Origin: Bacteroidota bacterium
GTDB lineage: Bacteria > Bacteroidota > Bacteroidia > J057 > JADKCL01
Assembly: GCA_016718825.1 (NCBI GenBank)
Contig: JADKCL010000002.1
Location: 186,001 to 250,000, forward strand
Direction of reading: 5' to 3'
DNA: 64,000 nucleotides
Shown: piece by piece, positions 16,992-25,038 of the stretch
Layout: every line of letters begins with the position of its first letter
Position numbering within the stretch: position 1 is the first letter of the stretch
Notes under the pieces: model-generated
What the model saw: the letters and a program-made list of their open reading frames with translations, nothing else
The model's database searches: none
What the model was told of the DNA's origin: nothing
Made by a program: the position numbers and the translations under genes

Positions 16992-18158
16992 ATGGATATA
17001 GAATCGCTTTTCAGGCCGCTCGAGCCCAAATTGATCCAAAAAAGGCTCACGCTCGACGATCATCGCCTCAGTGATTTCACCAAATTCAACTTCGGCGAAT
17101 TTCCCTATTGGCAGGGGGCAGACATCGTCATCGTAGGCTGTCCCGAAGACCGCGGCGCCCGTGGTTTGACGGGTTCTGCCATGGCTCCCGATCAGATTCG
17201 TAGGCACCTTTATGCCCTTGCCGCCCCCAAACGCGACCTGAAAATCGTGGATTTGGGCAACATGGTCAAGGCTGATCGCATGATTCAGTACTACGACCGT
17301 ATAGCGGACGTCGTCGAAGAGGTGGTCAAGGCCGGAAAATTGCTGATTTTCCTCGGTGGAAGCCAAGATATTGTCTACGGACAGTACAAAGGCTACCAAA
17401 AATTGACCGATAGCGTTGAATATGTCTGCATTGACTCGCAATTGGACGTCGAAGACAGTGATTTTGGCATTCACCACGCGAGCTACAACCACAAAATCTT
17501 CCTTCACAGCCCCAATTACCTGAGCAACTTCACCAATTTGGGGTATCAGAGCTATTTTGTACCGCTTTCGCAGAAGGTCAGGCTCAGGAATCTCTACTTT
17601 CAAGGTCTCAGACTCGGTGAATTGCGGACCAACCTGCGTGAAGCCGAGCCATTTTTGCGCAACGCAAGCATGGTGAGCTTTGATATGAGCGCCGTTCGAT
17701 CCGGCGATGCGCCTGGTACTGCAAATCCATCTCCTGCGGGCTTCACCGCGGAGGAAATCTGCCAATTGGCACGGTACACGGGCATGAGCAACCGCGTGAG
17801 CAGTGTGTCCATTACGGAAATCCTGCCGATGCGCGACTTCAATGCGCAGACCACCTTGCTCGGGTCGATGCTCGTTTGGTACCTCATCGAAGGGTTTTTG
17901 AGCCGCCGCATCGACGAACCTGAAGACCTGTCGCGCCTGATCAAATACAGCGTAAGCCTCCAAGGAGGCATCCAAAATTTGGTGTTCTACAAAAATCCGC
18001 TGTCGGAACGTTGGTGGATGGAAGTGCCATATTCCGAAGGAATGGGCAGGAGAGAAGGGCGGACGGAACTTGTGCCCTGCAGCGAAAGCGACTATGAATT
18101 GGCGCGGCAGGATGAAATTCCCGAAAAATGGTGGCTTGCCCACTACAAATTGAAATGA
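16992..18158 (+). CDS. Ureohydrolase-fold protein with altered metal sites
   Basis: A 388-residue protein of the arginase/agmatinase/formimidoylglutamase fold. The general layout is clear: GCPEDRGARGLTGSAMAPDQIRR is near the start and SFDMSAVRSGDAPGTANPSP in the second half. The Mn-binding signatures are changed. GGDHS appears as GGSQD (122-126), DAHxD as DSQLD (148-152), and the DxDxxDP motif as DMSAVRS (231-237). Both His and several Asp ligands are missing, so hydrolysis of a guanidino substrate is unlikely. Such forms are known in Bacteroidota under the formimidoylglutamase name. The start is ATG 16992, 38 nt after a -7 box. It overlaps thiO by 4 bp. Confidence 0.8.
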   Translation: MDIESLFRPLEPKLIQKRLTLDDHRLSDFTKFNFGEFPYWQGADIVIVGCPEDRGARGLTGSAMAPDQIRRHLYALAAPKRDLKIVDLGNMVKADRMIQYYDRIADVVEEVVKAGKLLIFLGGSQDIVYGQYKGYQKLTDSVEYVCIDSQLDVEDSDFGIHHASYNHKIFLHSPNYLSNFTNLGYQSYFVPLSQKVRLRNLYFQGLRLGELRTNLREAEPFLRNASMVSFDMSAVRSGDAPGTANPSPAGFTAEEICQLARYTGMSNRVSSVSITEILPMRDFNAQTTLLGSMLVWYLIEGFLSRRIDEPEDLSRLIKYSVSLQGGIQNLVFYKNPLSERWWMEVPYSEGMGRREGRTELVPCSESDYELARQDEIPEKWWLAHYKLK

Positions 18159-19255
18159 AAATCGCAATTGTCGGCGCTGGTTCGGCGGGACTTTTCACCG
18201 CTTGGTACCTCTCTCAAATGGGCCACGGCGCTGATGTGACCCTGTTTGACCGCGGCGAACCCGGCCACGGAACGACTTGGAAGGCTGCGGGCATGCTGGC
18301 GCCCGTCCACGAAATCGAATTTCAAGAGTTGGATCTCCTGAAAGCGGGCATCGCGAGCCGCGATCTCTATTTCAATGAAGTCGCACCTGCGCTCGGCGAA
18401 ATCGGGCTGCGGCATTATGGTTCCTTGGAAGTCGGTCTGAGTCAGGACGATACTGCCTATTTGCGCCGGCAATTCGAGTTTCAGCAAAGCCACGGCCTCG
18501 ATGTCGAATGGCTGAGCGGGGCGATGATCCAAGAAGTCGAACCCTTTGTTTCCAAGAACATCGGGCAGGCGATTTGGAGCCACAAGGATACGCAAGTCGA
18601 CAATTGGCTGCTCGTCAAGCGTTTGGTGGAGCAACTTCGGATGGCTGCCGTGACCATTCGACCAAATTCCGATGTTCAACATTGGTCGGTAAATGGCGAT
18701 CAGAAGGTAGAATTGCGGATAAATGGTCAAAGCGAAGTGTTTGACAAGGTCTTGTTTGCTTTGGGAGTGCCTTCTGCCGAAATCCAAGCCAAATTGCCCT
18801 ACCGCATTTATCCAGTTCGCGGCGAAATGGTCTGTCTGGAAACCCCACAAGATGACTTTCCGAGCACGCAGGTGCGCATCGTGAGCAAGGTTTTGGGAAA
18901 TGCCTACGTCGTACCCAAGATGGATCGGATTGTTTGTGGATCCACATCCGAAGAAAAGGGCCTTGAAATGGTGAATACAGCGGGTGGGCTTTTGAACATC
19001 CTGCGGAAATGCCATGCGGTGATCCCGGCGATCTACGAAATGAACGTACAGGAGATTTGGGCGGGGCTGCGTCCTTCGACCTTGAATCGTTTGCCGATTC
19101 TTGCGAAAGAAAAGGATTCGGCTATTTTCCACCTCAATGGACTCTACCGGCATGGGATTTTGCTCGGTCCGGTTTTGGGAAAATCGGCAGCGCGTTTGCT
19201 GCTGGGGCTTGAAAGATTGCCCGAAACGCAAGCCTTCGACCTCGAATTGAAATAG
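18155..19255 (+). CDS. thiO: Glycine oxidase-like FAD protein (ThiO)
   Basis: A 366-residue D-amino-acid-oxidase-family flavoprotein. The FAD-binding Rossmann motif is IAIVGAGSAGLFTAWYL at the N-terminus, followed by a TTWKAAGMLAP segment that contacts the flavin. The C-terminal WAGLRPSTLNRLPI and LYRHGILLGP are typical of glycine oxidases. ThiO oxidises glycine to iminoglycine for thiazole synthesis by ThiG in thiamine production. The start ATG overlaps the stop of the ureohydrolase-like gene (ATGA). With thiS about 2.2 kb away divergently, a split thiamine locus is suggested. A broader amino-acid oxidase role is possible. Confidence 0.85.
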   Translation: MKIAIVGAGSAGLFTAWYLSQMGHGADVTLFDRGEPGHGTTWKAAGMLAPVHEIEFQELDLLKAGIASRDLYFNEVAPALGEIGLRHYGSLEVGLSQDDTAYLRRQFEFQQSHGLDVEWLSGAMIQEVEPFVSKNIGQAIWSHKDTQVDNWLLVKRLVEQLRMAAVTIRPNSDVQHWSVNGDQKVELRINGQSEVFDKVLFALGVPSAEIQAKLPYRIYPVRGEMVCLETPQDDFPSTQVRIVSKVLGNAYVVPKMDRIVCGSTSEEKGLEMVNTAGGLLNILRKCHAVIPAIYEMNVQEIWAGLRPSTLNRLPILAKEKDSAIFHLNGLYRHGILLGPVLGKSAARLLLGLERLPETQAFDLELK

Positions 19256-19267
19256 TAAATCAGTTCA

Positions 19268-19996
19268 ATGATCACATTAAAGTCGGTATGGAAAGGTTTT
19301 CAGGATCAATCGATTCTGGAAGATATCTCCTTGTCCATTCCGAATGGCGAAAAGCTATGTGTAATTGGTCAAAGCGGAATCGGAAAATCGGTGATGATGA
19401 AGTTGATGGTAGGGTTGTTGCAGCCCGACAAAGGCGAAATCTGGATCGAAGGGCAGAATGTCACCGAATTTCGACCCAAGGATTGGACGCCGATTTTGCG
19501 CGATTTCGGGGTGGTTTTTCAGGGCGCAGCACTGTTTGATTCGTTGAATGTCCTGGAAAATGTTGGCATTCGCATGATCGAGGAAAGGAGCGCAAAACCC
19601 GCCGAAATCAAGGAAAGGGTAGCGGAATCCCTGAAACAGGTCGGTTTGGAGCCGAATGAAGTTCTGACCAAATACCCCTCAGAACTTTCGGGCGGCATGC
19701 AAAAGCGTGTCGGCATCGCCCGCGCCATCGTCAACAAACCCAAGTACATCTTCTACGACGAGCCCACCACGGGCCTCGACCCCGTCAATTCCGGCCGTAT
19801 CGACGAACTCATGAACAGCCTCGCGCAGGAGCAAGGCCGTACGAGTATCATCATCACCCACGACATGTACACCGTCAAGACGATCGCCACGCAAGTCGCC
19901 ATGATCCATGATCGGAGGTTGCATTTTCATGGAACTCCCAAGGAATTCCTTGACAGTCAGGATCCTGAAATTCAACGATTCCTCGCAAGAGCCTAA
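19268..19996 (+). CDS. ABC transporter ATPase, MlaF-like
   Basis: A 242-residue ABC ATPase with Walker A GQSGIGKS (34-41), a Q-loop VVFQGAALFDS, the signature LSGGMQKR, Walker B FYDEPTTGLDP and a switch His in ITHDM. The sequence GAALFDSL after the Q-loop and the SGGMQKRVGIARA signature are typical of the MlaF/Ttg2A group that powers phospholipid transport with MCE proteins. Its likely partner is the MlaD-like protein at 8691; no permease lies beside either gene. It is 12 bp after thiO in the same operon. Confidence 0.9.
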   Translation: MITLKSVWKGFQDQSILEDISLSIPNGEKLCVIGQSGIGKSVMMKLMVGLLQPDKGEIWIEGQNVTEFRPKDWTPILRDFGVVFQGAALFDSLNVLENVGIRMIEERSAKPAEIKERVAESLKQVGLEPNEVLTKYPSELSGGMQKRVGIARAIVNKPKYIFYDEPTTGLDPVNSGRIDELMNSLAQEQGRTSIIITHDMYTVKTIATQVAMIHDRRLHFHGTPKEFLDSQDPEIQRFLARA

Positions 19997-20017
19997 AACC
20001 GAAGATATAAGCATCCC

Positions 20018-20052
20018 CAATTCTCAATTCTCAATTCTCAATTCTCAATTCA
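20018..20052. repeat. Five 7-bp tandem repeats before radA
   Basis: Five copies of CAATTCT (the last ending A) lie directly upstream of the radA start, ending 4 bp before the ATG. They form a simple sequence tract that could change length by slippage and alter the translation leader. Confidence 0.8.
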
Positions 20053-20056
20053 AGAA

Positions 20057-21433
20057 ATGGCCAAACTAAAAACGATCTATGTCTGCACCGCCTGCGGTTT
20101 TGAGCATCCCAAGATGCAAGGCAAGTGCAACAACTGCGGCGAATGGAACACGCTTGTTGAAGACGTGATCGACGCAAGTCCGCAGGCCCGTGTCGTCGAA
20201 TCCTTCGTTTCCAGCCATACCGGCGGGCAACCTCGCCATTTGAATGAGATTGACGACATCCGCGAGCGGCGCATCTTGACGCCGGACAAGGAAATGAACC
20301 GCGTTTTGGGCGGCGGCATTGTCGAGGGTTCGGTCGTCTTGTTGGGAGGGGAGCCCGGTATCGGAAAATCGACCTTGCTCTTGCAATTGGCCTTGCAGCT
20401 CAGCGGATTGAAGGTCCTGTATGTCTCTGGAGAGGAATCAGAAAAGCAGATCAAGATGCGCGCGACCCGCATTCCCTTCGACAATCCATCCTTGCTGTTG
20501 GCTGCGGAGACACATTTGGAGCGCATTTTGCAATTTCACAAAGATCACAAACCAGATATCCTGATCGTGGACTCAATTCAGACCGTTTTTTCGGCGACGA
20601 TGGAGAGCGCGCCGGGATCGGTCTCGCAGGTACGTGAGTGCGCGCAACGCCTTATGCGCCTGGCCAAGGACACGCAGACGCCGGTCTTTTTGGTCGGACA
20701 CATTACTAAGGACGGCGCTTTGGCGGGTCCAAAGGTGCTGGAACACATGGTGGACGTCGTTTTGAGCTTCGAAGGCGAGCGCCACAACAGCTACCGCATC
20801 GTCCGCACCAACAAAAACCGATTCGGCTCGACGCTGGAGCTCGGCATCTACGACATGAACGAGCAGGGATTGCGTGAAGTCACCAATCCGAGCGAGATTT
20901 TCCTCAGTTCGGCGGATTCTGGATTGAGCGGAGTTGCGATTGCAGCGACCTTGGAGGGTTTACGTCCCTTGCTGATTGAGGCACAGGCTTTGGTGACGCC
21001 GTTGGCTTATGGCACGCCACAGCGTTCGGCGACGGGATTTGACCTGCGCCGACTGAGCATGTTGTTGGCCGTCCTCGAAAAACGCTGTTCCTTCAAAATG
21101 GGGCAGAAGGACGTTTTTGTGAACATCGCCGGCGGATTGCGGGTCGATGACCCTGCCTTGGACTTGGGTTTGGTCTGCGCCGTCGTGTCGTCGATGCTCG
21201 ACATGCCCTTGAACCGCAAGGTCGTCTTCGCCGCCGAAATCGGCCTCACAGGTGAAATTCGGGCAGTTTCCCGCATCGAGCAGCGAATCGCCGAGGCTGA
21301 AAAACTCGGATTCGAACAAATCTTCATCGCCGAAAGTCAGCTCAAAGGCTTGGAAGGAAAATTCAAAGGCTTGAAAATCAAAGGATTTTCGCGTTTGGAG
21401 GACGTGTTCCGGGCTGTTTTTGGTGGCGAATAG
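20057..21433 (+). CDS. radA: DNA repair protein RadA (Sms)
   Basis: A 458-residue RecA-like branch-migration ATPase acting in recombination repair. It has an N-terminal four-Cys zinc finger (C10, C13, C24, C27), Walker A GGEPGIGKST (97-106), the RadA-specific KNRFG motif, and a C-terminal Lon-protease-like domain with LDLGLVCAVVSS. Full length and intact. The (CAATTCT)5 tract lies right before the start. It follows the ABC ATPase with a 60-bp gap and may be separately transcribed. Confidence 0.96.
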   Translation: MAKLKTIYVCTACGFEHPKMQGKCNNCGEWNTLVEDVIDASPQARVVESFVSSHTGGQPRHLNEIDDIRERRILTPDKEMNRVLGGGIVEGSVVLLGGEPGIGKSTLLLQLALQLSGLKVLYVSGEESEKQIKMRATRIPFDNPSLLLAAETHLERILQFHKDHKPDILIVDSIQTVFSATMESAPGSVSQVRECAQRLMRLAKDTQTPVFLVGHITKDGALAGPKVLEHMVDVVLSFEGERHNSYRIVRTNKNRFGSTLELGIYDMNEQGLREVTNPSEIFLSSADSGLSGVAIAATLEGLRPLLIEAQALVTPLAYGTPQRSATGFDLRRLSMLLAVLEKRCSFKMGQKDVFVNIAGGLRVDDPALDLGLVCAVVSSMLDMPLNRKVVFAAEIGLTGEIRAVSRIEQRIAEAEKLGFEQIFIAESQLKGLEGKFKGLKIKGFSRLEDVFRAVFGGE

Positions 21434-21445
21434 GCTTAAGGATAC

Positions 21446-21460
21446 ACCTGCCGGGCAGGT
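21446..21460. other. Palindrome ACCTGCC-G-GGCAGGT
   Basis: A perfect 7-bp inverted repeat with 1-nt centre lies 12 bp after the radA stop. A similar palindrome (TACCTG-TCG-CAGGTA) lies at 28162-28176 after rocD. Both share ACCTG/CAGGT arms. They may be a small dispersed palindrome family or poor terminators; no T run follows. Confidence 0.35.
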
Positions 21461-21611
21461 CTCCATTTTGAGCATGATTTGAGCTATCAATCTATAAATC
21501 AATTGTATGTGATCATCGCGAGAAGGATCGACGTCGCTGAAAACGAATTGATTCAAATTCCCATTTTTTCCCCCTGCGACAAATCATTTTTCCTTAATTT
21601 CGACCCTTGGA

Positions 21612-23687
21612 ATGACATTTCTCAACCCCATATTCCTCTGGGCTTCGTTTGCGGTTTTAATACCGATCATCGTCCACCTGTTCAATTTCAGGAGGCCCAA
21701 GCGCGTTTCCTTTTCTGACATCTCGCTGGTCAAGGAGGTCAAAAAGTCCGTTGTCAAGCGTATGCGGTTGAGACAGTGGCTTTTGCTTGCTGCGCGTATC
21801 CTGACGATCTTGGCTTTGGTCTTCCTTTTTGCAAATCCCGTCTGGCGCAAAGACAATGCTGTCGTCGCAGTTGGGAATAGTTCCGTTGCCGTGATCATTG
21901 ACAACAGCTACTCGATGAAAGGCGGGAACGACAAAGGCGAATATTGGGTTCAAGCCCAAGAATTTGCGCGGGAAATCATTGAAGCCTACGGCCGCAACGA
22001 CGAATTTCTCGTCATGGGAAGCGATGAGCCCAAGTTGCATTTCAGCTTCGGAGAGCAGCAAGCGGCAGTCAAAGAGATTCGGAAGCTCGAAATCGCCCAA
22101 AATACAAGGTCGATGGCTGACATGGTTTCGGTCGCAGGAGACATTTTTTCCAATGCTTCGAATGCACGACGTTCGCTGTATTTTATCAGCGATTTCCAGA
22201 CCTCTACGGTGTTGCCTGACAGTTTACTCACCTTGAAAATCGCTGATGGCGTGGATGTTACCTTGGTGCCATTGACGACCAGACAATTGAAAAACGCCTA
22301 CATCGCCGACCACGCGATCACCACGCAGATTATTGAAAAGGAAAAGCCGGTCACCCTTAAGATGACCCTCGTCAATGACAGTCCGGAACCGCTCAAAGCC
22401 GTCGGATTACGCGTGGTCACCAACGGGGAAGACCGTCCTGTAGCTACTGAGGACCTGGAACCGGGCCAACGTTTGGACGTGAATGTGAATTTGTTGCCCA
22501 AGACTCCGGGATGGCAATCAGGTTATATTCAAATCGATGATCGCCCGATTGAATTTGACAACAAGCGTTTTTTCAGCTATTACGTGCCTTTTCGCGAGAA
22601 AATGCTGATCGTCGAGGAAAAGGTGAACCCCAAACTTCACCTGATGTTCGGGGGTGAAGTGGTGGATCAGTTTGAGGTCAAATTCATCTCCTCCAGAGAA
22701 ATTGCCAGTGAGCAACTGAGTGACTATAAGTCAATTATGCTGGTTGGGCTCAATGAGATTACCACCGGATTGCAGCAAAAGCTCACAGCCCACCTTGCAG
22801 ACGGGCGCAGCATTTTGTTTTTCCCCGGAGAAGAAATGAACCCTGCGGCCGTCAATCCATTTTTCCAGGCGATGAACTTGGGCCAATTCGGGCAAAAGGT
22901 CAAAAATGAGGTAGGGCAAGTGGCAGCGGGAGTGGACCTCGAGCATCCTGTATTTGAAGGTGTATTTGCCAAAAAGACACCGGGACGGAAATTTGATGCG
23001 CCTACTGCATACCAGTACTATGATTATCGCCCATCGAATGGCGCAATTCAAAACGTGATCCTTCGCTTGGGCAACGGATCGCCGATCTTGGTGGAGACAC
23101 GTCCGGAAACAGGCCTGTTTTTCACATTCGCAATGAATCCCGCGGAAAGCTGGACGGATTTGACCATCAAAACGAGCGGATTGGCCTTGATGGTGCAATT
23201 GGCGAGGATGATGAATCAGACGCAGCGCGTCGAAGCAGTGATGGATCTTGGTGCTACTTCGATTTTACGTATCACGACGGAAGGCAAGGACATGATTCAA
23301 ATGCGCGGGACAGAAGGCGATGAAAGTACACCCGAGCAGTTTGTGCAAAGCGGTGCAGTAGTTTTGAAGTTTGACAAGCTCAAACTCCAAGAAGGCAATT
23401 TCGACCTTGTTTTAGGTGACAGCATTCTGGAAAAAATCAGCTTCAACGTCCCGGATGCCGAGTCGCAACTTGCCGCACGGAGCGAACAGGAAATCCGCGA
23501 TTTCTTGGCTAAAACTGGCAATGAGGCGATTCAGGTAAGCGCCGCGATTCGCGGGAGCTTTGGCGCGGAAATTCAAGCCCGCAACGATGGCGTTCCGCTT
23601 TGGAAGTATTTCCTGATCGCAGCTTTGGCGTTTTTGATCGCCGAATTTTTGATCTTGCGTGTAGGCACAAAACCCGCAACCACTTGA
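21612..23687 (+). CDS. BatA/VWA-domain membrane protein
   Basis: A 691-residue protein of the aerotolerance (Bat) type. The N-terminal BatA segment FLNPIFLWASFAVLIPIIVHLFNF forms the first membrane helix, and a second lies at about 60-78 (LLLAARILTILALVF). A von Willebrand A-like domain follows with the metal-site motif DNSYSM near residue 97. A long beta-rich periplasmic part follows, and a final helix near residues 665-683. Roles of such proteins in Bacteroidota include envelope stress tolerance. The stop overlaps the ATG of the dihydroorotase-like gene (TGATG), so the two are translationally coupled. Full batABCDE cluster not present. Confidence 0.82.
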   Translation: MTFLNPIFLWASFAVLIPIIVHLFNFRRPKRVSFSDISLVKEVKKSVVKRMRLRQWLLLAARILTILALVFLFANPVWRKDNAVVAVGNSSVAVIIDNSYSMKGGNDKGEYWVQAQEFAREIIEAYGRNDEFLVMGSDEPKLHFSFGEQQAAVKEIRKLEIAQNTRSMADMVSVAGDIFSNASNARRSLYFISDFQTSTVLPDSLLTLKIADGVDVTLVPLTTRQLKNAYIADHAITTQIIEKEKPVTLKMTLVNDSPEPLKAVGLRVVTNGEDRPVATEDLEPGQRLDVNVNLLPKTPGWQSGYIQIDDRPIEFDNKRFFSYYVPFREKMLIVEEKVNPKLHLMFGGEVVDQFEVKFISSREIASEQLSDYKSIMLVGLNEITTGLQQKLTAHLADGRSILFFPGEEMNPAAVNPFFQAMNLGQFGQKVKNEVGQVAAGVDLEHPVFEGVFAKKTPGRKFDAPTAYQYYDYRPSNGAIQNVILRLGNGSPILVETRPETGLFFTFAMNPAESWTDLTIKTSGLALMVQLARMMNQTQRVEAVMDLGATSILRITTEGKDMIQMRGTEGDESTPEQFVQSGAVVLKFDKLKLQEGNFDLVLGDSILEKISFNVPDAESQLAARSEQEIRDFLAKTGNEAIQVSAAIRGSFGAEIQARNDGVPLWKYFLIAALAFLIAEFLILRVGTKPATT

Positions 23688-24955
23688 TGGATAGTATTCT
23701 ATTTCAAGATGTAACAATTGTCGATGTCCACTCCACCTGGAATGGAAAAAAGGCCGACGTCCTGATTGAAAACGGGAAAATCCAGAAAATCGCGCATCCG
23801 CATTCCCTTACGTCTTCAAAAACGACCGCGGGAGGATACCTTTCAACCGGTTGGGTGGATATGCGTTGCCAACTCAGCGATCCAGGCTATGAATGGCGCG
23901 AAGACTTGGAAAGTTTGTCTGCCGCTGCCTTGGCCGGCGGATTTACCCGATTGCTGACCCAGCCCAATTCAGTTCCGGTCATGGACAATGCCGGGCAGGT
24001 ACGCGCATTGGTCGGACGCGCAGCTGCATTGCCCATCCACCTACACGTCGCAGGCGCGTTGAGCGTAGGTGCGCAGGGAAAAGACCTCGCAGAATTGTAC
24101 GACATGGCACAAAGTGGCGCGGTGGCCTTCACCGATGGCCGCAAAGGCACCCAAACTGCTGGATTGCTATTGCGTGGTCTTCAATATGTTGTCCCTTTTA
24201 ATGGCTTGGTGATTGACTCGCCGCTGGATCAGGCACTTGCAGAAGACTGTATGGTGGCCGACGGCATCAGTGCGGTGCGTATGGGCCTCAAAGGTATTCC
24301 GGCGATCGCAGAGCAAGTCAATATTGACCGGGATTTGCGCCTTTTGCAGCATTTTGCTGGCCGCTTGCATATCGGGCCGGTGACTACGGTCGAAGGCTTG
24401 GAGGTCATCAGGAAGGCAAAGGCAGAAGGAATCCGATTCACTGCCGAAACTTCTGCGTTGTACCTTTTGTTGGATGCAACTGAAAATGAGGAATTTGACG
24501 CGGTGACGAAGGTTTATCCGCCGTTGCGTGAAAAATTGGCGGTGCAGGCCCTCAGGGAAGCGGTGGCCGACGGCACGCTGGACGTGGTGAGCAGTGGGCA
24601 TCATCCGCAAGGGAGAGAAGAAAAGACACACGATTTTGTGGATGCTTCTTTTGGTGCCGATACATTGGAGACGGCATTTGCTGCGATCGTTACAGGCATG
24701 AAAGAAGTTCCGCATTCGTTGGAAGCGGTCATTGCAGCATTGTCCACAAAGCCGCGAACCATCCTGGGATTGCCGAATGCAGGCATTGCCGAAGGTGCCG
24801 ATGCCGAGTTGACCCATTTCGACCCATTTGGCACTTGGACTCCCCAATTGAGCGACATCCGTTCCAAGTCAAAATACAATCCATTGATCGGAAGGGAATT
24901 GCAGGGAATTGTATTGGGAACAATGGTCAAAGGAAAATACTATCCTCGAAACTAA
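23687..24955 (+). CDS. Dihydroorotase-like protein lacking metal ligands
   Basis: A 422-residue amidohydrolase-superfamily protein that most resembles dihydroorotase, the enzyme closing carbamoyl-aspartate in pyrimidine synthesis. The position of the zinc-binding HxH is occupied by DMRCQLSDPG (R60, Q62), and the later Asp-containing DHAPH-type motif reads SGHHPQ. Other family parts are preserved, such as the Asn-rich LLTQPNSVPVMDN and ETSALYLLL. It is therefore probably a non-catalytic homologue, as seen for proteins that support aspartate carbamoyltransferase assembly. The start at ATG 23687 overlaps the BatA-like stop; an active PyrC would be needed elsewhere. Confidence 0.8.
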   Translation: MDSILFQDVTIVDVHSTWNGKKADVLIENGKIQKIAHPHSLTSSKTTAGGYLSTGWVDMRCQLSDPGYEWREDLESLSAAALAGGFTRLLTQPNSVPVMDNAGQVRALVGRAAALPIHLHVAGALSVGAQGKDLAELYDMAQSGAVAFTDGRKGTQTAGLLLRGLQYVVPFNGLVIDSPLDQALAEDCMVADGISAVRMGLKGIPAIAEQVNIDRDLRLLQHFAGRLHIGPVTTVEGLEVIRKAKAEGIRFTAETSALYLLLDATENEEFDAVTKVYPPLREKLAVQALREAVADGTLDVVSSGHHPQGREEKTHDFVDASFGADTLETAFAAIVTGMKEVPHSLEAVIAALSTKPRTILGLPNAGIAEGADAELTHFDPFGTWTPQLSDIRSKSKYNPLIGRELQGIVLGTMVKGKYYPRN

Positions 24956-24977
24956 GGGATTCCTATTGGTTGAAAAA

Positions 24978-25015
24978 TGCAAAAGGCGCAACGGATCCAG
25001 GTTGCGCCTTTTGCA
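24978..25015. terminator. Bidirectional terminator between convergent genes
   Basis: A perfect 15-bp stem (TGCAAAAGGCGCAAC and its complement) surrounds an 8-nt loop that includes GGATCC. It sits between the dihydroorotase-like gene (+) and the S74 protein gene (-) and can end both transcripts. Confidence 0.75.
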
Positions 25016-25038
25016 TGCTATACCAGATGATGAAAATC

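Noticed and set aside
16980..18167. Minus-strand open frame of 395 codons over the ureohydrolase-like gene
   Set aside because: Mirror of a real gene on the plus strand with high third-position G+C; no protein features recognised.
18143..19231. Minus-strand open frame of 362 codons opposite thiO
   Set aside because: Antisense shadow; the plus strand has a complete FAD oxidase.
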